A stretch of DNA of 64,000 nucleotides from Tridacna crocea (taxonomy: Eukaryota; Mollusca; Bivalvia; Cardiida; Cardiidae), in the NCBI GenBank assembly GCA_943736015.1, contig OX031070.1, positions 42,618,173 through 42,682,172 on the forward strand, given 5' to 3'. Below, piece by piece: positions 11,701 through 19,600 of the stretch (position 1 is its first letter; the number at the start of each line of letters is the position of its first letter). Position numbers and translations under genes: made by a program. Under the pieces are notes generated by a model. It worked only from the letters and a program-made list of their open reading frames with translations, was not told the origin of the DNA and did not search any database.

Positions 11701-14700
11701 CTTTTTTATTCACACTATTAAACTGAAATTTTAGAAACAAAACGTTTTTTAATTTTATAATTTACACACCATATCAGGACAAAAATTAAACTTGCTTGAT
11801 TTTAGCTATTTATTCTTTAGCTACAAGGCTTACCCAAGAAAAGATCGTGATATAATTAAATTCCTAAAAGCCATTGCAAAATTCTGGCACGAAATCTTAA
11901 AAATAGTTTTATCTTCTACCATTACCAAATAACAAAATGTATGATTGGTCCAAATTGAAAGAATTTGCAGATGACATCTAATATGTGTCTAAAATGATTG
12001 AATTTGTCTTTGATAGGGTAGGAAACTTTGTTGGAAAAGGAGAAAATGCTGTTTATCAGTATTTTCTCCTTTTCCTACAATGTTTTCAAAAGGCTTCTTC
12101 CTCAGGTTGTTAAAACTTGGGATTGTGTGATAAAGGGTTAATCCTTTACCACACAATGACGACTAAACGACCCTCAGAATTTGAGAAAGAAGCCTTTTGA
12201 AAACATTGTGGGAAAAAGAGAAAATGCTGGTTACTGGTATTTTTTGCTTTTCTCAAGGTTTTCTACTCTATCAAAGCAATATTGCACCATTTGAGCCACT
12301 TTGAAATTATCGTCTGCAAATGCTTTCAATTTGCATAGATCTAAAATTTTGCTGTGTGGTAACGGGTTAAGGAAACACCAGGGCACATAGCAATCAGCGC
12401 AGGCTAATCCGAGACAGCACTTTACGACTACATTTGATTATGTCCTACAGTAGACTTGTGCAAAACAGAAAGTTACTGAAGAATGGAAAGTGTTGTTTGG
12501 AAAAAGTCTGTGGGGACTGCTGCAGATTTTGAAATGCCCCTTTTTTGTACGTTTCAGGCCCATCAGCACTCAAAATCAGCCTTGCTCTTGAGCTAGGTTT
12601 GACAGCAATATGGTTTTGTGTATTTCTCTTTATATATATCTTTATATGCTATGCATAGTCTTATGCCTAGCACCTGGATGGGTGACCAGGGCCTGTATTC
12701 AGCAACCATTCTTGAGATCATTCTTAGTCTTATTCTCAAAGATTTTCTAAATTTGTAAGTAACACAACTTCTGATTGGCTAAACCAAATGGTTTAGCCAA
12801 TCAGAAGTTGTTTTACTTTCAAATACATGTATAGAAAATTCTGAAGAATAAGACAAAGAACGCTCTTAAGAATGGTTGGTAAATACCAGCCCTAGCCATT
12901 GCACGCAACATTTGGTGGCAGTGGTGGTATTACGACAACTGCTAGACGGAGTTGCCTTAACCCTTTACTCTATAGATACTCATTTCTACGCATTGCTTGT
13001 AGGAGCCTTTGGAAAAAATTGTGGCAAAAGGTGAAATTGCTCGTGACGAGCAATTTCACCTTTTGCCACAATGTTTTCTATGCTATCAAAAGGTGTCATA
13101 TACACATAAGAAACTGCTTCATCCTTGCTGTTATATAGGATCAAATAGAGATACCATAAAAATGCCTTATGGGGTAAAGGGTTAACCTCTTATGTTCCCC
13201 CTGTTTATTTGTGTATGAGTCTTTGCATCAACATTTCTCGAAGTGGAAAGTAAAGACATAGAGAGTGATTATATAGATACCGTAAGCGCCCAAAACCAGC
13301 CTTGCTGTTAAGCTACACATGATGTAGGTTTTACAGCGATGTTGACTGGTGTATTTTTCTAGTTAACCCATTTATACCAAACAACAATATTTTAGACTGA
13401 TCCAAATTGAAAGCATTTGCAGACGACAAAATAAAAAGTGACTAAAAATTTGAATTTTGTTTTTTGAAGGGTAGAAAACATTATGGGAAAAGGAGAAAAT
13501 GCTGGTCACCAGCATTTTCTCCTTTTCCCACAATGTTTTCTAAAGCCTTCTTTCTCAGGGGCGTCAAAAGTAGGGATTGTGTGGTAATGGGTTAAGTAGC
13601 TGCATTATGCTCAGTGTTTGAACAGGTGACCAGGCCATTGCACCTTACAGCATGTTTACTATACATTAGATGAAAAAAAAATCTAACTATTCAAAGTGGA
13701 AGGCATTTGCAGATTAGGAATCAAATAGGGCTAGAAAAAAAAAAGAACTTTCTTTTCTTTATTTCTTTACAACACAATCCCAACTTTTAATGACCCGAGG
13801 CAGATGGCTTTCAAAAACATTGTGGGAAGAGGAGAAAATGGCAATAAGCAGCATTTTTTCCTTTTCCCACAATGTTTTCTAGCCTATCAGGTCAAGTTTT
13901 GTCATTTGTGCCACCTTTAATTTATTGTCTGCAAATGCTTTCAATTTGGACCAGCCTAAATTGCTGTTGTTTGGTAAAGAATATAACTATATTTTCCAAA
14001 CAACAAAATTTAAGACACAATTGTTCCATTTGAAGCATTTGCAGACAAAAAAAATAAAAAAATATTTTTTTCCGGGAAGAAAATTGTAAAGAAATAAATG
14101 CTGGTTACCAGTATTTGCCCCCGTCACCAAAAAAATTTCCAAAGCCTCCTCGATCAGGACCACTTATACTCAGGACAATGTGGTAAAAGGTAGATTTCTA
14201 ATAAAACAGGAAGAAGGTAGTGAGGTACATGACGAGAATGCTGGTTAGGAGCATTCTCCTCCTAGTCTGTTTTCTACAGCCATTATCTTCAAGACTGGTA
14301 ACTCTTTACTCCATAGAACCTCATTTTGATGCATCAACAGCAGACAGTTTTTGAAAACATTGTGGAAAAAAGAGAAATTGCTCGTAATGAGCAATTTCTC
14401 CTTTTCCCACAATGTTTTCCACTCAATCAGATATTTGTATCCTCGTTTGTCCATATTTTTGACATCATATCTTTATTTGCTGCTGAAATGGAAGAGCCAC
14501 AAATTGGCATAACAGGTAAAGGGTTAAAAAAAGGACTGTTGCATGTTCTGTAAGGCCTAAAGAAAAAATATCTGTGATTAGGGTCTCCTGACCCTTAGCA
14601 CAATAAAATGCTGCCAGCCATAAACTTTTTACACGAAGATTGATAAAAAATCTCGCTGGTGTGATTTCCAAATATGGTCCATCTAAAAAGTTTCTGAAAG

Positions 14701-15944
14701 GAAAAAAGAAATCCATACCAACCCTACATACAGCATCTCGGACTGAAAACTTAACCCTTTACCAAACAATCCCTGCTTTTCACAACCCTGAGATAGAAGC
14801 CTATTGAAAACACTGTGGAAAAGGGAGAAAATGCACTTTCTCCTTTTCCCACAATGTTTTCTACCCTGCTGGAAACAAATTTCACTTTTATAGTTACTTT
14901 TAATTTTGTCATTCTGCAAATGCTTTCAATTTGGACCAGTCTACAATTTTGCTGTTTGGTAAAGAGTTGAATACAGATATTTCCAATGAAAAATCACTGA
15001 TATTGCACTAACCTGTTCTTTGTTTGTCCTGCTCTGTTTTAGGAACCCATCCAGCATCGTTAATTGCTTCGTGAGCAGCCACTAAAGCATACTGTGTAGC
15101 AAGGGCCATAACTCTCTGATCAGACGGAGATATATACTTGTCTACATTTAGACATCCAGAATTGTCTCCCTTCGGAACTAATCCAGCAACTTTACATGGA
15201 ATGCTGTCATATTCTGCAGATATGATGGAAACAGAGGAGGTAATCAAAAGGATATGAGAGGACAAATGTGTTTTTAGAACATTGCGGAAGAAAATTTATT
15301 ACCAGTTTTAAACTTGTCCATTTACTGAAATAATGACATGTGACAGAGGAACAATCCCTGTAGGGATAACTGGTAGTGTCAATGTCGCATGGTCTGGGTA
15401 GCTCAGTGGTGAGAGCACTCACCCTGTAAGCAAGGGGTTCAAGGTTTGATTCCCAACACCTGCTGCCTTTTTTTCTCTCACAATTTTACATTTGTGGTGT
15501 CAGAAGTGCTCTTTTACAGACCAAAAGAGATCCTAATGACTGGTGGAGTAGGATAGCTCCAAAAAGTAAGCTGGGGAAGAAGTGTAATGATAATTGGCAA
15601 CATGTTGAGTGCCAGAGTGGCAAATAAAACTTGTAGCACATTGGTTTGAGCACTCGCTCATTAAATAATTGGGCCATGATTAAAGTTCCGCACTATCCAC
15701 ATTTTTTTCCCTTTGGATTTAATCTCAATGGGTAAGATTCTAAAGTAGGCTACACTTCATCTCAAAGAAAGCATAATGGAGCATTAATACCTTTTGAAGC
15801 AAGTTTTGTAATCCCACAATCTCCTTTGAGAAGTCTTTCCCAAACAACATTTGTACCGGTACCAAGACAAGTAACAAGCCCTAAGCCTGTTACAACAACT
15901 CTTCTTACTCCTGAAGTACCACTGACAGGTCTTATAAAATGCAT
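1922..15944 (-). CDS. OXSM: mitochondrial 3-oxoacyl-ACP synthase (beta-ketoacyl synthase), 4 exons
   Basis: The coding exons in order are 15944-15791, 15213-15013, 4459-4302 and 2719-1922. Lengths 154+201+158+798 sum to 1311 nt, giving 436 codons and TAG, close to the usual length of about 460. The family condenses malonyl-ACP with acyl-ACP in mitochondrial type II fatty-acid synthesis, which feeds lipoate production. Catalytic residues visible are Cys181 in STACTTG, His322 in NAHATSTP, Lys353 and His358 in [13 protein letters not shown], and the C-terminal SFGFGGTN motif. The N-terminus is short ([15 protein letters not shown] before VVVTGLG) but basic, which would fit mitochondrial import; an in-frame TAA lies upstream with no earlier ATG. 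Intron 3 is about 9.8 kb and is packed with TTAApal copies. The gene is divergent from the WD40 gene. Confidence 0.93.
2740..2968 (+). mobile_element. TTAApal MITE, type B, next to OXSM exon 4
   Basis: Ends are ttaatcctttcccaaacaa and gtttgggaaagggctaa; the core is gctggtaaccagc. In gene orientation its last bases lie 20 nt before the exon 4 acceptor. Confidence 0.9.
2993..3218 (+). mobile_element. TTAApal MITE, type A
   Basis: Left end ctaaccctttactaaacag, core gctggtaaccagc, right end gtttggtaaagagttaa. The long arm is partly diverged (aaaatgcaaatatttttta). Confidence 0.85.
3262..3545 (-). mobile_element. degenerate TTAApal copy plus a short second fragment
   Basis: 3262-3447 keeps gacttgtccaaatcc, gctggttaccag and the right end gtgtggtaaagga, with a corrupted palindrome. 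3478-3545 is a leftover core arm with a poly-A run. Confidence 0.6.
3551..3760 (+). mobile_element. possible tRNA-derived SINE
   Basis: Pol III-like A box (ggtagctcgtgggttag, from 3562) and B box (gggtttgatattc, about 3608) are spaced as in tRNA-derived SINEs. I see no further copy of this body in the window, so the class is uncertain. Confidence 0.4.
3763..4203 (-). repeat. dispersed TATACCCC repeat, split by a TTAApal insertion
   Basis: This is the reverse of the repeat at 38617-38728 and 56413-56731. It has gagctgtcactgaatgtgac up to 3808, then the MITE, then ttaatacccccaccagcac, then cagtatacctccgaaaacat and the end gcaggggtataa. Confidence 0.75.
3809..4045 (+). mobile_element. TTAApal MITE, type C, with demonstrable TTAA duplication
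   Basis: Ends ttaaccctttcccatacaa and tttgggaaagggttaa; core gctcataatgagc. It sits exactly on the TTAA of the host repeat; empty versions are at 38690-38722 and 56693-56720. Confidence 0.92.
4302..4459 (-). CDS. OXSM: OXSM coding exon 3
   Basis: Acceptor tgtacttgcag|GTGTTG, donor CTTCAG|gtagga. It encodes [12 protein letters not shown] and ends [17 protein letters not shown], the stretch just before the active-site segment. It enters in phase 1 and leaves in phase 0. Confidence 0.9.
4543..4992 (+). mobile_element. two TTAApal MITEs sharing one TTAA (4764-4767)
   Basis: 4543-4767 is a diverged type A copy (core ctggtaatcag). 4764-4992 is a clean type B copy. The right TTAA of the first is the left TTAA of the second. 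Both lie in OXSM intron 3. Confidence 0.88.
5243..5471 (+). mobile_element. TTAApal MITE, type A
   Basis: Ends ttaacccattaccacacaat and gaaaaagagttaa; perfect palindrome around gctggtaaccagc with the cacagtgttttc variant on the right. Confidence 0.9.
5752..6074 (+). mobile_element. TTAApal fragment and a degenerate copy
   Basis: 5752-5820 is only a left end and short arm (ccctttaccgcaaaatg, gagaaagaagcc). 5850-6074 is a full but diverged copy with core gctgataagcagc and right end tctgggaaagggt. Confidence 0.65.
6137..6369 (+). mobile_element. TTAApal MITE, type C
   Basis: Ends ttaaccttttcccaaacaag and gtttgggaaaaggttaa; core gctcataatgagc. Confidence 0.9.
6654..6807 (-). mobile_element. TTAApal half copy
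   Basis: Left end and long arm are intact (ttaattctttaccaaatgac, gggtagaaaacactgtggg). The copy stops at the palindrome centre. Confidence 0.7.
6953..7529 (+). mobile_element. two TTAApal MITEs, the second with a duplicated long arm
   Basis: 6953-7168 is a copy missing part of the left palindrome arm. 7165-7393 is a full type A copy. 7394-7529 repeats its right part (atgttttctatcctgctgga to the end ggtaaagagttaa) as a direct duplication. Confidence 0.85.
7709..8165. mobile_element. two TTAApal MITEs in inverted orientation sharing TTAA 7938-7941
   Basis: 7709-7941 (+) has core gctggtaaccagc. 7938-8165 (-) has core gctggctaccagc. They are joined at gtaaacagttaaccctttac. Confidence 0.85.
8165..8572. 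mobile_element. TTAApal fragment (+) and copy (-) with stuttered palindrome arm
   Basis: 8165-8322 is a truncated copy with core gctggtagccagc. 8319-8572 (-) has a duplicated half core (ggaaaaaatgctgattacca repeated), which suggests slippage at the hairpin. Confidence 0.75.
8776..8956 (-). mobile_element. tRNA-derived SINE fragment, family 2
   Basis: On the minus strand, tggctcgatggtaaagtg (A box), about 30 bp, then gggctcaagccgc (B box) read like a tRNA head. The A-box/B-box layout is shared with 58106-58275 and 58722-58876. Confidence 0.55.
9032..9435 (+). mobile_element. 404-bp TIR element, copy 1
   Basis: Left end catcttcgcgagccaagttt; the right end reversed is catctttgcaagccaaggct. The imperfect TIRs extend about 55 bp. 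A reverse-oriented copy at 60398-60797 matches along its length (acatgaagcgataagcagac, ctttgcagttagagctggct). It has no coding capacity. Confidence 0.85.
9564..9990. mobile_element. TTAApal type D (+) and truncated type A (-) sharing TTAA 9790-9793
   Basis: 9564-9793 has left end ttaacccttcactccacag and core gctcttaacgagc, with a distinct long arm (caatcagatatttgtatcct). 9790-9990 is a reversed copy with a repeated half core (gggaaaaggagaaacattg) and no short arm. Confidence 0.82.
10010..10080 (+). repeat. tRNA-like SINE head fragment
   Basis: catagctcagttaatagag resembles an A box and gcaggtttgagtact a B box. There is no body downstream. Confidence 0.35.
10326..10650. mobile_element. TTAApal half copy (+) abutting full copy (-) at TTAA 10422
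   Basis: 10326-10425 ends at the palindrome. 10422-10650 is a full type A copy with core gctggttaccagc and right end gtgtggtaatgggttaa. Confidence 0.82.
10694..10878 (-). mobile_element. TTAApal MITE lacking the short arm
   Basis: Long arm clean (gactggtccaaattgaaggc), core gccggtaaccag; sequence departs after atgttttcaatccc. Confidence 0.75.
10961..11369. mobile_element. TTAApal degenerate (-) and half-palindrome copy (+)
   Basis: 10961-11170 is a diverged copy. 11167-11369 has good ends and long arm but has lost one whole palindrome arm (gaaaacattg joined to cagcattttctcc). Confidence 0.75.
11397..11598 (-). mobile_element. degenerate TTAApal copy
   Basis: Recognisable by aggaagaaaatgctggtgac and the end gaggtaaaggga; the arms are eroded. 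Confidence 0.55.
11912..12370. mobile_element. two TTAApal MITEs sharing TTAA 12138-12141
   Basis: 11912-12141 (-) has core gctgtttatcagt. 12138-12370 (+) has core gctggttactggt and ends tgtggtaacgggttaa. Confidence 0.8.
12385..12535. repeat. fragment of the CTGCGCAG/CCGAGAC MITE
   Basis: gcgcaggctaatccgagaca followed by ttacgactaca and tagacttgtgcaaaac matches the interior of the element at 26117-26382. Confidence 0.65.
12688..12893. mobile_element. palindromic MITE (CATTCTTAAGAA family), copy 1
   Basis: Near-symmetrical element running from gggcctgtattcagcaacc to aagaatggttggtaaatac. Its centre is ggctaaaccaaatggtttag. Confidence 0.8.
12957..13185 (+). mobile_element. TTAApal MITE, type E
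   Basis: Ends ttaaccctttactctatag and atggggtaaagggttaa. The palindrome at 13019-13073 keeps perfect pairing although its sequence differs from types A-D (ggtgaaat / atttcacc; core gctcgtgacgagc). Confidence 0.88.
13363..13595 (-). mobile_element. TTAApal MITE, type A
   Basis: Core gctggtcaccagc; ends ttaacccatttataccaaac and gtgtggtaatgggttaa. Confidence 0.88.
13761..14193. mobile_element. TTAApal copy (+) adjoining degenerate copy (-)
   Basis: 13761-13985 keeps both arms with one core mismatch (ggcaataagcagc). 13985-14193 keeps gctggttaccagt and an A-rich long arm. Confidence 0.7.
14298..14527 (+). mobile_element. TTAApal MITE, type D
   Basis: Second type D copy; core gctcgtaatgagc; the long arm matches 9564-9793 (atttgtatcctcgtttgtcc). 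Confidence 0.85.
14751..14970 (+). mobile_element. TTAApal MITE with collapsed palindrome tip
   Basis: Good ends (ttaaccctttaccaaacaat, gtttggtaaagagttg). The hairpin tip is deleted (gagaaaatgcactttctcc). Confidence 0.85.
15013..15213 (-). CDS. OXSM: OXSM coding exon 2
   Basis: Acceptor catatctgcag|AATATG, donor AGAACAG|gttagt, 201 nt, phase 1 at both ends. It encodes [16 protein letters not shown] through [16 protein letters not shown], which is standard KAS N-domain sequence. Confidence 0.9.
15391..15460 (+). repeat. tRNA-like sequence, probably SINE head, in OXSM intron 1
   Basis: gggtagctcagtggtgagag is a strong A box and ggtttgattcc a near-consensus B box. The acceptor-stem ends (ggtctgg / ccaacacc) do not pair well and no convincing anticodon stem forms, so it is probably not a functional tRNA. 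Confidence 0.4.
15791..15944 (-). CDS. OXSM: OXSM coding exon 1
   Basis: Encodes the start and the KAS N-terminal strand ([17 protein letters not shown]), then [11 protein letters not shown]. It ends TCAAAAG|gtatta in phase 1. The codon completed by exon 2 is Glu, giving ASKEYDSIPC, which matches the family. Confidence 0.9.
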
Positions 15945-16476
15945 AATGTCTTTATAAGCGTAGCATTCAGTTGTATCCGCTTACTGTACTGATCCGAATA
16001 CCACTTCACACAACTCAGTACAATAGTTAAGACTAAATACAGATTGTCAGCATTAAGTTTAACTTCATAAACACTTTTTTTAAGTTAGGTTAAAATGATA
16101 CATTCAATTCCTGTCGTAGTTTCCTCCGATAAGGGCTTTTTTTACTATAATTATTTTAGAATATTCGGTCGGCGTTTGACAGTTTTACCAGGGCGCTGAC
16201 ATGACACTGCCTCGCGCTGAATTAATATGTAAAGTAAAATTCTTTGATCCAGTCTTGTTTTAAATCCTCATTCATACAAGATTTATCGAAAGATAGAGTA
16301 AAGTAGCCAGACTCCAAGAAAAAAAACAATACTTTGTAAAATTAATATTTTTCAATTTGATTAAGGTTGACATTAACTGCGGGACAGTTTTATTTACATA
16401 GGATACAGTGCGAGTAAAAATTCTTTACTCATTTCATAAACTTTTTTAATTAAAAAGTAAGGATCAAGAACTGAAG
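15945..16476. promoter_or_regulatory. shared intergenic region between divergent OXSM and WD40 starts
   Basis: 532 bp separate the two start codons. The stretch is free of TTAApal copies, unlike its surroundings, and includes a CG-containing patch (ctgcctcgcgctgaat near 16208). I see no TATA box at a sensible position. Both 5' UTRs and a bidirectional promoter must fit here unless upstream non-coding exons exist. Confidence 0.5.
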
Positions 16477-16670
16477 ATGTTTGCATTACAGCATACTCAG
16501 AGAATGAGCGGTATTTTTGCCCAGGGTACAGAGATGGGTCTTACAGCCAGAAGTCACACCACTTCGGTATCGAGTGTGAGCGATTTATCAGACGTCGAGT
16601 CGGTGAAGCAGCATCATCACCATCATGTTGGGCCCTACATGGAGGGAAATATGAAACTTTTGGCTACTAT
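16477..16670 (+). CDS. WD40 gene exon 1
   Basis: Starts at ATG 16477 (MFALQHTQRMSGIFAQG), contains HHHHH, and ends ACTAT|gtaagtac in phase 2. This is a non-propeller N-terminal tail. Confidence 0.82.
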
Positions 16671-19600
16671 GTAAGTACTTGTACGGGTAGAATGTGCCTT
16701 ATTGGACACACATTCCCTGTTTTGTTATTTTGCAAATAAAATCCGCGCATTAATTGTTACCAATTCGATTTGGTATCGGATTTTTGACCTGAAATAGCCT
16801 AGAAAGAAAGGGGGAGGGGGGGGGGGGAAGAAAAAAAGGGGGGGGCTACATCCATCAGGTTGTAGAATGTGGGTAGAGTGTGCCTTATCGGACACACTTC
16901 ACGTTTTGTCATTTTGTAAATAAAATCTGTGCATTATTTGTTACCAATTCGATTTAATATCGGGCTTTTGACCTGAAAATAACCAAGACGGAAAGTGGGG
17001 GAAGGGGAGGGGCCCTACAGCCATCAGGTTGTAATCAAGCAGCAGTGAGTGTCCATATTCACTGATAATAAGGAAACAGTATGACAAAACTGAGAATATA
17101 GACTAGGACATGAACTGGAAAGTACACTTGCCTTCATGAAGAAATCATTTAATTATGACCTTATACCTGAAATATTAATGGTAGTGGCATGGTAGCCTTG
17201 TGGTTCATTAGTTCACGTTAGTTACGGTCTGATCAGAAATCAAGATTTTAACAGAGTATAGAATAAATCAACAAATAATTTTCTCATTTCATCTTTTACT
17301 TAGCGTCATAGAAAACATTCAGTAACATCCAAACATGTGAAAGAAAATCCACCTGGAACATATTAACCAATGTTTAGCTGCCAGTCTGAAATTGATTCAC
17401 GTTACTTCAGTGGTTTTTGTAAAGAAATCATTCCAACTTTTTTTTCTTTGGTGCCAATTTGCAGTCACATGATTTGAAAATGTTGTCACATTAGCTATAG
17501 TAAATGATCTAAACACGTAATCATGTACATAGTTTTTAGGTAAAATTGCATATAATGATAAGATTTTAGAGGTAGGGATAAATGATGTTAATTACGCATG
17601 TAGGTGTGGAAGACATTGTTTTCATAAATTCTGGTGTATTTTTCTTCCACTCTAAACTTTAATTTTGGAAAATTCATGTCGACTGAGGTAAAGAAATGTC
17701 CGAGTCAAGGTATTTACTATAAAAATTGGGACCAGACAAGCTGCTGCAGCTAGAGGGCGTCTGTTTTTTGTTTTGATGGAAAAATACCAATTACCTCGAA
17801 GCAACATATATGGTGAATCTACATGTGGTAGCTATACATATAGAAATATGATGCTGTCGGCCCTCTCAAGCACTTTTACCCCCCTTTTCATAGAGCATGG
17901 ATCATATCTATTTCGTTAAATAATATTGTTAGTGTCTAGGGTATTTTCTTCCTTTCCTGCAGGGCAGAATTTCAAAGCTTCGGAAAATACTCTGGGAAAA
18001 GGAGAAATTGACTATTAACAACTTGTTCCTCTTCCGACCATTTTTTCTAGACTATTTTTCTTTCCTTCAAGTGCTTTTCCCATTATTAATCTGAGGTATA
18101 TTTTGTTACAACAGAAAGTTCAGAAAGGTTTACAGAGTTACAAGCTTGAAAGACTTTCAAGGTTTTTGACCTACTAGTAATACAGTCTGTAGAATGATTG
18201 CCAAAATTATGTGATAATGAACTTATCATAAAGCAGGGAATATAAACCCTTAATTCTTTCCTGAATAAGAGAGTGCTTATAAAATCTAGTCATACTCAGC
18301 TGAATTTGTTCTCAACTATTGGTTTCGTTATTGCTTCATACAGTTCTCACAGTGAGAACATGTGAAAAAAAAAAGATATTTAGCTCTATCCAAGATGAAG
18401 GAAGGAAATGTCAAGATGTTGGTAAAGCACTTTTGCCAACTTAACCCTTTCCCAAACAATCCCTGGTTTTTACGGGTTTAACCCTTTCCCAAACAATCCC
18501 TGGTTTTTACGGGTCTGCAATAGTAGCCTTTGGAAAACATTTTGGGAAAAGGAGAAAATGCTGGTAACCAGCATTTTCTCCTTTTCCCACAATGTTTGCT
18601 ACCCTATCATAGACAGAAATCATATTATCAGGAAGAGTTGAATTGTCGTCTGCAAATGCTTTCAATTTGGTCTAGTCCAAAAGTTTGTTGTTTGGGAAAG
18701 GGTTAATTATCAAGCTGAGCCACAGGTGGCCCGCATTTACCAACCATTCTTATCCCCTTACAACACAATGATGACTTTTAACGCCCCCCAGAAAGAAACC
18801 TTTTGAAAGCATTTTAGGAAAAGGAGAAAATGCTGGTAAACAGCATTTTGTCCTTTTTCCATAATGTTTTCTTCCATATCATAGAAAAATTGCACTATTT
18901 GACCCACATTAAAATTGTTGTCTTCAAACGCTTTCAGTTTGGACAAGAGTAATTGTTTTTGTCCCGTAAAGGGTTAAGAACAGAATTGGCCCAATTCTTC
19001 AAATTTTCTAAATTTGAAAGTAACACAACTTTTGATTGGCTTAACCATTTGGTTTAGCAAATCAGACATTGTTTTACTTTCAGATTTAGCAAATCTTGGA
19101 GAATAAGACGAGGAACATTCTTAAGAATGGTTGGTGAATACGGGCCCCGATGGCGCATTTGGTAGCTTACAGAACAGGCATTTGCTAGTTTGAATCCGAA
19201 GCTGGGCTAATATTCTTCCGAGGGTTGATGGTAGTCATTGCAACAGAATTTGTTTAACTTTTACTGCTGATCTTTTTTTGACAATGGTTATGTGGGAAAG
19301 CAGCAAATGGCTTTAGAAAAATATTGTTCAAAGCAATGTGAATAGAAACTCCAGGAATTAAAGCATAGATATGTGCATTGGCTGCCATAATACAACAGGA
19401 ATAATGTTGAAAGTGGTGTTAAACACCATACAACCTATCAATCATTCATCAACATACAAACATATTGCCTTTTCCTGCTGTTTCTGTGTTTACTGGAGAA
19501 GATAATTGTCGAGTGAAAAGGAAGGGCTATATTTTCATGAGTGGTGAAAGCACAAGTGAAAATGTTGTCTTTGCTTTTCAAGCGACGTAAGAATTTCAGT

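Noticed and set aside
15391..15460. tRNA gene
   Set aside because: A and B boxes are good, but the acceptor ends do not pair and no clean anticodon arm forms. Treated as a SINE head.
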